A stretch of DNA of 64,000 bases from Hallella multisaccharivorax DSM 17128 (GCF_000218235.1 NZ_GL945017.1:870040-934039); one strand, 5' to 3'; positions 8,568 to 16,966 are shown, numbered from the stretch's first letter. Made by a program: numbers and translations. The notes: generated by a model from the sequence alone, not told the origin.

Positions 8568-9695
8568 ATGAAGAATAACAGTGAAGTCTCGCCTCGCCAT
8601 AACGGCGAATTGCTCACACGCTACGAGTGCAACATCTTAAGAGGTATCGCCATTCTTGGCATCTTCCTGCACAACTATTGTCACTGGCTCAACCCCGTGG
8701 TGAAGGAAAATGAGTATCAGTTTTTCAAGCACAATGTTGACTGGTTCACGCAGAGCGCAACCTACATCAACTGGCTTTTCCCGGCCCATGTGTTCTCTTT
8801 TTTCGGCCACTACGGTGTGCCGATCTTTCTTTTCCTCAGTGCTTTTGGCCTTGAACAGAAGTATGGAGGGCTGCCAAGGCCGACGCTCGACGAGAAGCGG
8901 GTGGGTGCTCTTCCTTTCATCCGTTACCACTATCTCAAGCTCTTCAAGATGATGATCGTGGGCTTTATCTGCTTTATCATTATCGATGCCATCACGCCCG
9001 GAGCGTGGCACTACACGATGGGACAAGTCGTCGGCCAGCTGCTGATGGTCAACAACTTCTATTTGCATCCCGACGACAATATCTGGCCGGGACCCTTCTG
9101 GTTTTTCGGGCTCATGCTCCAGCTCTACATCGTCTACCGCCTGCTGCTCTATCACCGCCATTGGGGATGGACTGTGGGGTTGATGGTAGTGTGCACAGGT
9201 GCGCAGCTGTTCATGAACCCTGAGGGCGAGACCATCAACTATTGGCGCTACAACTTCATGGGTGGGATGCTTCCTTTCGGTTTGGGACTGCTCTTCGCGC
9301 GATATGGTGAACGCATCATGCTGGTAAGGCTAAGTTTTGGTGCCTTATTCATGAGTTGGGTGGCGTGCTCGTTTTTCATTGTGTCGGCGTCGGGCTCGTT
9401 TTACATGTGGATTTTCGTGCCGTTGCTGATATGTTATGCGTCGGTTTATCTTGTCAAGACCATCATGAGACTGCCGCTGGTGTGGCTTCGTCGTGGCGTA
9501 GTTTATGTGTTGAGCTGGATGGGCAACATTTCGGCGGCGCTCTTTGTCATCCATCCGGCCATCAGAAAAGTGTTCATTCCTATCTCGCGTCAAGGCGATA
9601 TCTATACGGGGCTGCTGCTCTACGCCATTGCCAGTCTGGGGGCTGCCTGGTTCATCATGAAGTTGATGCGCCACATTCCCAGCCCCAAGTTGTAG
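8568..9695 (+). CDS. Acyltransferase-3 family membrane protein
   Basis: Integral membrane protein of 375 residues with about ten hydrophobic segments. It has the acyltransferase-3 pattern: an N-terminal YECNILRGIAILGIFLHNY with a membrane-embedded histidine, and HYGVPIFLFLSAFGL. Members transfer O-acetyl or other acyl groups to sugars of lipopolysaccharide, exopolysaccharide or peptidoglycan. It starts 19 bp after the phosphoethanolamine-transferase-like gene and 33 bp before a second, clearly different acyltransferase-3, so the three are probably one operon. The acceptor cannot be told from the sequence. Confidence 0.85.
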   Translation: MKNNSEVSPRHNGELLTRYECNILRGIAILGIFLHNYCHWLNPVVKENEYQFFKHNVDWFTQSATYINWLFPAHVFSFFGHYGVPIFLFLSAFGLEQKYGGLPRPTLDEKRVGALPFIRYHYLKLFKMMIVGFICFIIIDAITPGAWHYTMGQVVGQLLMVNNFYLHPDDNIWPGPFWFFGLMLQLYIVYRLLLYHRHWGWTVGLMVVCTGAQLFMNPEGETINYWRYNFMGGMLPFGLGLLFARYGERIMLVRLSFGALFMSWVACSFFIVSASGSFYMWIFVPLLICYASVYLVKTIMRLPLVWLRRGVVYVLSWMGNISAALFVIHPAIRKVFIPISRQGDIYTGLLLYAIASLGAAWFIMKLMRHIPSPKL

Positions 9696-9728
9696 GTCGG
9701 CCCCCCTGACTTTACATCTTGATCACTT

Positions 9729-10745
9729 ATGAAAATACCTGATATTGAGCTTGTCAACATTTCTCGTTTCCGCGGTGCGCTTATGGGCATCGCCATGATC
9801 ATCATCATCCTCTTCCATGTAGATTTGTCCCGCTCAGATATCTTCTTTGGACTGCGCCGCATGGGCAACCTTGGAGTCGACATGTTTCTGTATCTCAGCG
9901 GCGTCGGACTGTGGTTCTCGTGGGTGAAGACACCACGCTACCGGTATTTTTATTTCCGCCGTCTCATCCGCATCTATCCGGCCTGGCTCATCATTGCCTG
10001 TCTCTATTATATCCCGCGCCTCCACGTCCACGATACCGCCTCATTCTTCAACCTCGTGGGTGAGATAGGTTTCAACTGGAATTTCTGGCTTCACGATGAG
10101 CTGAATTTCTGGTATATCCCCGCCATCATGATGCTGTATCTTCTGGCACCGCCTTATATGGCGCTCATCCGCCGCCATCCTGTTTACCGTTGGCTGCCTG
10201 TGGTGATGATCATGTGGTGCATTCTCGTAGAGTGGGTCACGCCCATTCACCGTGCTGTGGGTCATATAGAGATTTTTTGGAGCCGTATGCCGATCTTCTT
10301 TATTGGCATAAACATGGGCGAGATGGTCAGACAGAAGCGCACTATCGACGGAGAGGGCATTTGGATGCTCCTGTTGATGTTTGTCATGACCTTTGCCTCG
10401 TGCTTCTTTCTTGAGGAGGTGCGCCACGGGCAGTTCCCACTTTTTGTGGAGCGCATGCTTTACATCCCGCTGACCATCACCTTCATCCTCATCTGTAACC
10501 GCGTGCTGCGGCGCACGCCGCGATGGTTCAACGGCTCATTGTCCTTTGTGGGCTCGTTGAGTCTGGAGTGCTATCTCATCCATCTGCACTTTGTGCTCGA
10601 CTATCTGCCCAAGTCGTGGGGCTATTGGCACACTTTCCTCGTGTGTATTGCCGCCACACTGCCTCTGGCATGGCTGCTGAGTAAAGTAGTGAATCTTATC
10701 GTGGGAGCCATTGAGCGTGCTTGCGTGCGAAATCCTGAAAAATAA
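9729..10745 (+). CDS. Acyltransferase-3 family membrane protein
   Basis: Second acyltransferase-3 in tandem, 338 residues, again with multiple membrane helices. The N-terminal part shows RFRGALMGIAMIIIILFHVD, placing the conserved histidine at the end of the first helix, and GNLGVDMFLYLSGVGL. It is only distantly like its neighbour, so it probably has a different acceptor or acyl group rather than being a recent duplicate. It is last in the operon beginning at 6644. The stop at 10745 is followed by the repeat-bearing intergenic region. Confidence 0.85.
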   Translation: MKIPDIELVNISRFRGALMGIAMIIIILFHVDLSRSDIFFGLRRMGNLGVDMFLYLSGVGLWFSWVKTPRYRYFYFRRLIRIYPAWLIIACLYYIPRLHVHDTASFFNLVGEIGFNWNFWLHDELNFWYIPAIMMLYLLAPPYMALIRRHPVYRWLPVVMIMWCILVEWVTPIHRAVGHIEIFWSRMPIFFIGINMGEMVRQKRTIDGEGIWMLLLMFVMTFASCFFLEEVRHGQFPLFVERMLYIPLTITFILICNRVLRRTPRWFNGSLSFVGSLSLECYLIHLHFVLDYLPKSWGYWHTFLVCIAATLPLAWLLSKVVNLIVGAIERACVRNPEK

Positions 10746-10791
10746 TATTCTGTAAATGTTTGATATACAATCGATTGAAGTAACCTATACC

Positions 10792-10923
10792 ATCGCGTTG
10801 CCTTTACGGTGTAATCGCATTGCCTTTACGGTGTAATCGCGTTGCCTTTACAGTGTAATCGCATTGCCTTTACGGTGTAATCGCATCGCCTTTACAGTGT
10901 AATCGCGTTGCCCGTTTGGTAAT
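10792..10923 (+). repeat. 22-bp tandem repeat array, six units
   Basis: Five full units begin at 10792, 10814, 10836, 10858 and 10880, each close to ATCGCRTTGCCTTTACRGTG followed by TA. A degenerate sixth begins at 10902. The units differ only at an R (GCG/GCA), an R in the ACGG/ACAG part, and one T-to-C in unit 5. Each unit holds TTAC-N3-GTAA, an imperfect operator-like dyad. The 22-bp period is two helical turns. The TTTG of the promoter for the next gene lies inside the sixth unit. There are no unique spacers, so it is not a CRISPR array. A further copy lies at 63529-63550. Confidence 0.95.
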
Positions 10924-10946
10924 ATAGTTTTTATTGATTATTTTTG
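10915..10946 (+). promoter_or_regulatory. Promoter of the UbiA-HAD-GtrA operon
   Basis: TTTG (10915-10918), 20 bases, then TATTTTTG (10939-10946). Transcription would begin near 10953, so the TTG codon at 10944 cannot be the start of the following gene and the ATG at 10965 is chosen. The -33 element is within the last, degenerate unit of the 22-bp repeat array. Confidence 0.8.
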
Positions 10947-10964
10947 CAAGTAGAAATAACAGAT

Positions 10965-11891
10965 ATGACCGGTTCGGCTGACAATTCTTTTAAAAAGACG
11001 AAAAAGACAACTGCCCTGCTGAGGCTTCTCCGCCCAGCTCAGTGGATGAAGAACTTCTTCGTGTTCGCGCCCATCCTTTTTGGCGGTGCACTCTTCCATC
11101 TCGGCGCTTTGGCTGAAGGCCTTGCCGCTTTCTTTGCCTTCAGTTTTGCCGCCTCAAGCATCTATTGCTTCAACGACATCTACGACGTGGCCGATGACCG
11201 CCGCCATCCGGAGAAATGTCACCGCCCCATCGCCTCCGGAGCCGTAACCGTGAGACAGGCCTATGGGCTCATGGCACTGATGTTCTTGCTGAGCCTTGTA
11301 GTGTGCGGCAGCGTGTGGACTTCTACCAACAGGTTGGCGCTCACCGCCATCATCGTTTTCTACTGGTTTCTCAACCTCGTCTATTGCATGTGGCTTAAAC
11401 GGTACGCTATCATCGACGTGTGCGTGGTGGCTTTCGGCTTCGTGCTGCGCATGGAGGCAGGTGGTGCGGCCACGGGCATCCGACTAAGCAGTTGGATTGT
11501 GCTCATGACTTTTCTCATCGCCCTCTTCATGAGCTTCGCCAAGCGGCGCGACGACGTGCTGCGCATGGAGCTCACGGGGGAGGCTCCGCGGAGGAATACC
11601 AGCCGGTACAATTCCACTTTCATCAATCAGGCGCTCACCATCACGGCCTCAGTCACCCTTGTGTGCTACATCATGTACACCGTCAGTCCTGAGACCACGG
11701 AGCGGTTCCACTCCGGCGATCTCTACCTCACCAGTATCTACGTGCTGTTGGGGCTGCTGCGTTATCTCCAGATAGCTGTCGTTGACAAGAAAAGCGGCAA
11801 TCCTACTCATGTCATTCTTCACGACCGGTTTATCCAGCTTGATGTGCTGGCGTGGTTGATTACTTTCATTATCATCATCTATGTCGGATAA
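10965..11891 (+). CDS. UbiA-family polyprenyl transferase, decaprenyl-phosphate phosphoribosyltransferase-like
   Basis: Integral membrane prenyltransferase of 308 residues with about eight or nine helices. The first Asp-rich motif is NDIYDVADD (70-78), followed by DRRHPEKCHRPIASG. LRPAQWMKNFFVFAPILF at the N-terminus is characteristic of the branch that contains decaprenyl-phosphate phosphoribosyltransferase rather than quinone or heme prenyltransferases. That branch adds phosphoribose to a polyprenyl phosphate, making a lipid-linked pentose donor. The start is set by the promoter box that overlaps the upstream TTG. The end overlaps the following HAD gene by 11 bp, which suggests translational coupling. 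The lipid and sugar are inferred, not seen. Confidence 0.82.
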   Translation: MTGSADNSFKKTKKTTALLRLLRPAQWMKNFFVFAPILFGGALFHLGALAEGLAAFFAFSFAASSIYCFNDIYDVADDRRHPEKCHRPIASGAVTVRQAYGLMALMFLLSLVVCGSVWTSTNRLALTAIIVFYWFLNLVYCMWLKRYAIIDVCVVAFGFVLRMEAGGAATGIRLSSWIVLMTFLIALFMSFAKRRDDVLRMELTGEAPRRNTSRYNSTFINQALTITASVTLVCYIMYTVSPETTERFHSGDLYLTSIYVLLGLLRYLQIAVVDKKSGNPTHVILHDRFIQLDVLAWLITFIIIIYVG

Positions 11892-12486
11892 GAGAGTTTT
11901 TGTCTTCGACTTTGACGGCACGCTCACCACGCGTGATACGCTCATCGCTTTCATCTGCTTTGCCCGTGGCACGGTGTGGTTTCTGCGCTGTCTTTTCCTT
12001 CTCTTGCCGCGCCTTGTACTGATGAAGTTGCGGCTCATCGACAATGGCCGTACCAAGGAGCGGCTCTTCTCCCGCTGCTTCAAGGGCATGGAAGAGAAGG
12101 CCTTCGGGGAGCTCTGCCGTCGTTTTGCGGCAACTGCAAAGCCGCGGATCATCAGGCAGGAGATCTGGAGCGTGATGGAGAATGCCATTGCCAAAGGTTG
12201 CCCCGTCTATATTGTCAGCGCGAGTGTGGACAACTGGGTTGCTCCATTCTTTGATCCTACTCCGCTGGTCAACGTCGTCGGCACGCGTGTTGAGACTGCA
12301 GGCGGAAGGCTTACAGGGCGCTTTCTGACGCCCAACTGTTATGGTCCGGAGAAGGTGCGCAGGCTCAAAGAAGCACTGCCAGACTTGGACAGCGAACGGT
12401 CACACTATTTCATTACAGCTTACGGCGACAGCCGGGGCGACAAGGAAATGCTTGCCTATGCAGATGAAAGCCATGATGTCGGGTAA
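11881..12486 (+). CDS. HAD-superfamily IB phosphatase
   Basis: Protein of 201 residues with the HAD nucleophile motif FDFDGTLTTRDT (D10 and D12), a serine in IVSASVDNW as motif II, and a C-terminal YGDSRGDKEML as motif IV. The type resembles PSPase-like hydrolases. Because it overlaps the UbiA-type gene in front and the GtrA gene behind, it is the likely candidate for removing the 5-phosphate from the polyprenyl-phospho-ribose product; this is inference from context. A hydrophobic stretch near residues 33-50 may attach it to the membrane face. A general sugar-phosphate phosphatase remains possible. Confidence 0.85.
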   Translation: MSDKRVFVFDFDGTLTTRDTLIAFICFARGTVWFLRCLFLLLPRLVLMKLRLIDNGRTKERLFSRCFKGMEEKAFGELCRRFAATAKPRIIRQEIWSVMENAIAKGCPVYIVSASVDNWVAPFFDPTPLVNVVGTRVETAGGRLTGRFLTPNCYGPEKVRRLKEALPDLDSERSHYFITAYGDSRGDKEMLAYADESHDVG

Positions 12487-12874
12487 GGTGGGTGAAGTCA
12501 TTCGCTTTGCCATCGTTGGTGTTACGGCCACCCTGCTACAGTATGCCATCTACTACGGACTGATACAGCTCATCCCAGCCCGTGCCACGCAAGGCGATGC
12601 CCATCTCTGGTCCACGGTGGCCATGACTGTCGGCTATGTGTTGAGCTTTGTCTTCAACTTCTTTGCTTCCACGCAGTTTACTTTCCGTGTCAAGGCCAAC
12701 GCGCGACGTGGTGCCGGCTTTCTGTTCAGCCATGTGGTCAACTATACGCTGCAAATGCTCACCCTCAACCTCTTTCTCTGGTTCGGTTTGTCAAAGCAGG
12801 TGGCACCCATCCCGATGTTTTGCATCTGTGTGCCTGTCAACTTCCTGCTCGTCCGCTTCTTTCTTAAACGTTAG
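12458..12874 (+). CDS. GtrA-family membrane protein
   Basis: Small membrane protein of about 138 residues with four hydrophobic segments, in the pattern of the GtrA/DPMS family. Conserved elements are EVIRFAIVGVTATLLQYAIY at the start and SFVFNFFASTQFTF in the middle. Family members are linked to flipping or handling polyprenyl-linked sugars; a mycobacterial relative lies in the arabinan precursor region. Several in-frame ATGs exist (12458, 12464, 12473, 12476). The first follows a purine-rich AAGGAA and is used here. It overlaps the HAD gene by about 29 bp, so the three genes form a tightly coupled unit. Confidence 0.85.
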   Translation: MQMKAMMSGKVGEVIRFAIVGVTATLLQYAIYYGLIQLIPARATQGDAHLWSTVAMTVGYVLSFVFNFFASTQFTFRVKANARRGAGFLFSHVVNYTLQMLTLNLFLWFGLSKQVAPIPMFCICVPVNFLLVRFFLKR

Positions 12875-12989
12875 TTAGGGCGGCCATGGCGGAATGACCG
12901 TAGTGTGTCTATTCAGGGCGCGGGCAGCCGCAGCAGACCGTTCCTGCCGGGTTACCAGGTGGGGCTGTGTCTTCCAGCGGGTTCTGTTT

Positions 12990-13007
12990 GGGGGCGTCCT
13001 CGCCCCC
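12990..13007. terminator. GC-rich hairpin between gtrA-like gene and the M16 peptidase
   Basis: Perfect seven-pair stem GGGGGCG / CGCCCCC with a TCCT loop, in an unusually GC-rich 150-bp gap. No T-run follows, so termination is uncertain. It ends 19 bases before the start codon of the next gene and could also act in its leader. Confidence 0.4.
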
Positions 13008-13026
13008 GCCGACTTGATTATTTATT

Positions 13027-15921
13027 ATGAGTATTATGAAACAGCTTTGTCTTTTTCTCTTTCTTCTTCTCCCTTTCACTGCTGTTGCAGGGCAGCGCAA
13101 GCAGGGAGTGACCACCTTCACCCTCGCCAACGGCATGTCGGTATGGCTTAGCGAAGACCACACACAGCCAAAAGTCTTTGGTGCCGTCGTTGTCAAGGCA
13201 GGTGCCAAGGACTGTCCCAACAGCGGTATCGCCCATTATCTTGAGCATCTGCTCTTCAAGGGCACGCAGAAGATTGGCACTATCGACTACGTTCGTGAGA
13301 AGCCGTGGCTTGACAGCATTGCTGCCCAGTACGACCGGCTGGCTGCCACCGTCAATCCTTCTGAGCGCCTCGCTATCCAGCGACACATCAATAATCTTTC
13401 CCTCCATGCTGCTGACTACGCCATCCCCAATGAGTTCAGTCAGCTGATCAGCCGCTTTGGGGGAACGGAGCTCAACGCTTACACCTCCTTCGATGAGACC
13501 GTCTTCCACAATATATTTTCGCCACAGTATATGCGTCAGTGGTGCGAACTCAACGCTGAGCGTCTCAAAGACCCCGTCTTCCGTCTTTTCCAGGGCGAGC
13601 TTGAGACGGTCTATGAAGAGAAGAATATGTATGCCGACAACCTCCTTGCCTCTACGGCGGAGAAAGCCCAGCAGATAGCCTTGGCGGGGACACCGTACGC
13701 TTACCCCATCATTGGCGCTACCGACAGCTTGAAAAATCCGCGTCTGACAGAGATGATGCGTTTTTTCCGTGAGCGATACATACCGGAAAACATGGGGCTG
13801 ATGCTTTGTGGCGACTTCTGTACCGACAGCTTGAGACCCCTGTTGGAGCGGACGTTCGGCACCCTTCGCGCCGCTTCGCACCGACAGCCCGCACCCTCAC
13901 CGGTTGCAAGCCTGCGCGACTTCACTCATATGCCGCTGCTCCGTCTTAAGGTTCCGGTGCCCATCGTCAAGATTGGAGGACGAGCATGGAAAGCCCCCGG
14001 AGAGAAGAATGCAGACTATTCAGCTTTTAAGGTGATGACTTCCATGCTCGTTAACGACGACCGTACAGGACTCATCGACTCGCTCATGGTCTCTGGTCGT
14101 TTGCTCTTCGCAGCGGGTATGGGCTATGACTTCAAAGATTTCTCGGCGTGGGGCTTTGGCTATGTGCCGCGTCTGCCTTTCGGTTCCCGGACGAAGGCAG
14201 ACCATCTCTGTCTCGTGCAGATCGACAAGTTGCGCCGAGGTGACTTCACAGACGACGCGCTCCGTGCTGCCAAACTCACACTCAAACGCAACGCCGAGCT
14301 CTGTTTGGAGACAATCAACGGCAGAAGCAAAGCCATGATCAATGCGTTCTCACACGGTATCGACTGGCAAAGCGTGGAGGCGGAAGGAGACAATATTGAC
14401 GGAGTGACACGAGCTGACGTCATGCGGGTGGCTGGAAAATACTTGGGTGACGACTGTTTGAGAATTGCAAAGAAATTCGGAAGCTATCCGAAAGAGCGTC
14501 TGAAGCAGCCAGGTTATAAGCCTGTTGAACCGAAGAACGCGGGGCGGCAGTCTACTTTCGCCAGCCGGATAGCGCGCGAACCGGTGGAGAAGACGCTGCC
14601 AAGGTTTATCGATTTTGACAAGGATGCTGCTCACATCCCGTTGGCGCCTCTTGTCAACCTCTACACAACGTCAAACCCAAGAAATGATATCTTCACGCTG
14701 CGGATTATTTATCGGCGGGGTGTGCGCGATGACCGTCGTCTTGACGCCATGGCCGACTACCTCAACGATATCGGTACTGTACGCTATGATAAACATGCTT
14801 TTGCCGGACTTCTCCGGGGCTATGGCGCTACGTTGGAGGCTGAGGCCTCGTCTGAAAACGTCACGCTCACCCTTACAGGTATAGACCGTTATCTGGGGGA
14901 AGCCATGGGGTTGCTTGGCGAGTTCCTTGCTCATGCCAAGGCTGACCGTAGACAGTTCAGAGCGCTCGTGAAGTCAGAGAAGATCGGCGGACGTACTTTC
15001 TTCAAGCAAAACAGTAACATTGCCCGGGCCGTGATGCAGAAACTTATGCGTGGTTCGAGCTCTGACTATCTCTCACGGCTCTCATCGCGGGAACTGGAAA
15101 GAATGAGCGGTGACAGTCTTGTCAGTCTCTTCCGCCAACTGCAACATTGGCAGACCGACCTGGTGTATTGTGGCAGTAGGGATACTAAAGAAGTTGAAAA
15201 CATCATAAAAAGAAACATGGTGCTACATCCTGTCCATCCGTGGAAACCTGCAGTACGTAAACTTTTGCCCGTAGACGAAAACACGGTTTATCTCTTCGAC
15301 AACCCTTCAGCCCGGCAAACCATTGTGGGATCTTATGAGTGTGTAGCGCCCATGTCCACTCCTGCCAATCGTGCGCAATTCCTGCTATGGGGCAATTATT
15401 TTGGCAGTGGCATGCAGTCGGTGCTTTTTCAGGAAGTTCGCGAGTTCCGGTCGCTGGCTTATTCCGCCCATGGCAGTGTGTTGCTCCCCGACTTGTTGAC
15501 GCGTGGCGGTGAGCCTTGCGGCTATGTGTCGCTCATCGGTACACAGGCCGACAAGGCCACTACGACAGCTCTCCTGCTCGATTCCTTGTTGATGTACATG
15601 CCTTTGCGTCCTATGGCTGTGGAAACCGCGCGCCTTGCCATCGTGAATAGTGTCAACAACAACTTCCCCTCCTATAGGCAAATTGGATCTACCATTGCCT
15701 CATACAGGCTCCATGGCTACGTCCGTGACCCTGATGCCGACATTGTGGGCGCACTCGACACTTTGAACGCACGCGATCTTCAGCAGTTCTACGACAGGCA
15801 TGTGCGGACAACCCCGCGCGCCATCATCATTGTGGGTAACAAGAAAAAGCTTGATATGAGGCGGCTTGGCAGGTTAGGCAAGGTGGTAGAGCTGAAACGG
15901 AAGGACATCTACCATGAATGA
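13027..15921 (+). CDS. Exported M16-family zinc peptidase (pitrilysin/PqqL type)
   Basis: Large protease of 964 residues, roughly two M16 units in one chain, as in periplasmic insulinase-like enzymes of Bacteroidetes. A hydrophobic signal peptide is visible (LCLFLFLLLPFTAVAG, ending about 22). The inverted zinc motif is HYLEH (70-74), with the distal glutamate in GELETVYEEKN, probably E191. The C-terminal half carries the inactive-subunit features, including SGMQSVLFQEVREFRSLAYS (the substrate-binding R/Y element). It probably degrades peptides in the periplasm or outer membrane. Start ATG 13027 is used; ATG 13036 gives a signal peptide beginning MKQLCLF and is equally plausible. It stands alone between the envelope operon and the Bax-inhibitor gene. 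Confidence 0.92.
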   Translation: MSIMKQLCLFLFLLLPFTAVAGQRKQGVTTFTLANGMSVWLSEDHTQPKVFGAVVVKAGAKDCPNSGIAHYLEHLLFKGTQKIGTIDYVREKPWLDSIAAQYDRLAATVNPSERLAIQRHINNLSLHAADYAIPNEFSQLISRFGGTELNAYTSFDETVFHNIFSPQYMRQWCELNAERLKDPVFRLFQGELETVYEEKNMYADNLLASTAEKAQQIALAGTPYAYPIIGATDSLKNPRLTEMMRFFRERYIPENMGLMLCGDFCTDSLRPLLERTFGTLRAASHRQPAPSPVASLRDFTHMPLLRLKVPVPIVKIGGRAWKAPGEKNADYSAFKVMTSMLVNDDRTGLIDSLMVSGRLLFAAGMGYDFKDFSAWGFGYVPRLPFGSRTKADHLCLVQIDKLRRGDFTDDALRAAKLTLKRNAELCLETINGRSKAMINAFSHGIDWQSVEAEGDNIDGVTRADVMRVAGKYLGDDCLRIAKKFGSYPKERLKQPGYKPVEPKNAGRQSTFASRIAREPVEKTLPRFIDFDKDAAHIPLAPLVNLYTTSNPRNDIFTLRIIYRRGVRDDRRLDAMADYLNDIGTVRYDKHAFAGLLRGYGATLEAEASSENVTLTLTGIDRYLGEAMGLLGEFLAHAKADRRQFRALVKSEKIGGRTFFKQNSNIARAVMQKLMRGSSSDYLSRLSSRELERMSGDSLVSLFRQLQHWQTDLVYCGSRDTKEVENIIKRNMVLHPVHPWKPAVRKLLPVDENTVYLFDNPSARQTIVGSYECVAPMSTPANRAQFLLWGNYFGSGMQSVLFQEVREFRSLAYSAHGSVLLPDLLTRGGEPCGYVSLIGTQADKATTTALLLDSLLMYMPLRPMAVETARLAIVNSVNNNFPSYRQIGSTIASYRLHGYVRDPDADIVGALDTLNARDLQQFYDRHVRTTPRAIIIVGNKKKLDMRRLGRLGKVVELKRKDIYHE

Positions 15922-15944
15922 TAATGAAAAAAAATGGCATGTTT

Positions 15945-15976
15945 CTTGTCCATTTAAAAATAATCGACTATTTTTG
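15945..15976 (+). promoter_or_regulatory. Promoter of the Bax-inhibitor-1 gene
   Basis: CTTG (15945-15948), 20 bases, TATTTTTG (15969-15976). The -33 element has one mismatch. The leader would be about 50 nt. Confidence 0.65.
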
Positions 15977-16035
15977 CAACAAGTCATCAAAAATGTCGGG
16001 AATTGAAAATGATAACACTTAAATAAGACTATAAG

Positions 16036-16776
16036 ATGGAAATACAAGATTTGGAAAAGCTCATCAACTCACAGGATGCCACGCGCAATATGGAGCGCGA
16101 CCTGTCTCGGTCTGCGGCATTCCCGGCCTTAATGCGCAAGGTGTATCTCTGGATGACGATGGCTCTTGTCATCACGGGTCTCTGCGCATGGGGCGTAGCC
16201 ACAAGTCCGACAATGATGCGGATGGTCTATGGCAACAGCGCGTCAATATGGGTGCTGTTCATCGCGGAGCTGGGTTTGGTATTCTACACCACAGCGCGCA
16301 TCGACAAGCTCTCGCTGTCAACCGCCACCACATTATTTATTATATACTCTGCGCTTAACGGTGTTACCCTGTCGGCCATTTTCATGGTCTACGCTACGGT
16401 AACCATTGCCAAAGTGTTCTTTATCACTGCGGCAACCTTTGGAGCAACGGCTCTCTACGGCTACATGACGAAAACAGACCTAACGAAGTTTGGCAATCTC
16501 TTTCTGATGGCGCTCTTTGGTCTCATCATTGCTACACTGGTTAATCTATTCCTTCATAGTGCTATGCTTGATCTGGCACTTAGCTACATCGGTGTTGTAC
16601 TCTTTGTGGGATTGACGGCGTGGGACAGCCAGCAGATTAAGCGTGCGCTCGCTTTGCAGCCTGGGTTGGACGAGGGTTCACAGAAGGTGGCACTGCTTGG
16701 CGCGCTTTCGCTTTACCTCGACTTCATCAACCTCTTCCTGTATCTTCTTAGGATTTTCGGAAGAAGCAACAACTAA
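16036..16776 (+). CDS. Bax inhibitor-1/YccA-family membrane protein
   Basis: Inner-membrane protein of 246 residues with seven hydrophobic segments from about residue 35 onward, preceded by a hydrophilic N-terminus. Family features include the spacing of helices and an aspartate-containing last helix region, LYLDFINLFLYLLRIFG. Bacterial members (YbhL, YccA, BsYetJ) are pH-sensitive calcium leak channels or modulators of membrane protein turnover by FtsH. Which role applies here is not visible. It has its own promoter and a hairpin behind it, so it is probably monocistronic. Confidence 0.9.
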   Translation: MEIQDLEKLINSQDATRNMERDLSRSAAFPALMRKVYLWMTMALVITGLCAWGVATSPTMMRMVYGNSASIWVLFIAELGLVFYTTARIDKLSLSTATTLFIIYSALNGVTLSAIFMVYATVTIAKVFFITAATFGATALYGYMTKTDLTKFGNLFLMALFGLIIATLVNLFLHSAMLDLALSYIGVVLFVGLTAWDSQQIKRALALQPGLDEGSQKVALLGALSLYLDFINLFLYLLRIFGRSNN

Positions 16777-16800
16777 ACTTTCTTTCTCGTTTATGAGAAG

Positions 16801-16828
16801 ATGGGGCGGCCATGATGGTTCGCCCCAT
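16801..16828 (+). terminator. Terminator-like hairpin after the BI-1 gene
   Basis: Eight-pair stem ATGGGGCG / CGCCCCAT with a 12-base loop, 25 bases after the stop, followed by an AT-rich run with few consecutive T residues. A moderate intrinsic terminator. Confidence 0.55.
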
Positions 16829-16914
16829 TATTGTATCTATATTATAGTAGTATGCAATAATATTCCATTATACTTTGAAATTTATCATTACTACCTAAAT
16901 TATCGACATAAATA

Positions 16915-16946
16915 TTTGCATATATGGAACGAATATGCTAATTTTG
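16915..16946 (+). promoter_or_regulatory. Promoter and putative ArgR operator of the arginine cluster
   Basis: TTTG (16915-16918), 20 bases, TAATTTTG (16939-16946). A perfect inverted repeat GCATAT-N9-ATATGC (16918-16938) fills the space between the two boxes, where a bound repressor would block RNA polymerase. More GCATAT-like sequence follows, up to the start codon (ATATGCATAT at 16966-16975). Since argR is the first gene, autoregulation is likely, but the ArgR site of this phylum is not known to me, so the operator is inferred. Confidence 0.65.
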
Positions 16947-16966
16947 CATCCATATATAGGATAAAT

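Noticed and set aside
10792..10923. Tandem repeats considered as a CRISPR array
   Set aside because: The units follow each other without unique spacers, the period is only 22 bp and no cas gene is in the window.
10944..10964. TTG start for the UbiA-type gene
   Set aside because: The TTG overlaps the -7 element TATTTTTG, so it lies before the transcription start; the ATG at 10965 is used.
16643..16966. Upstream extension of the argR reading frame
   Set aside because: It overlaps the BI-1 gene and the argR promoter; normal ArgR length begins at 16967.
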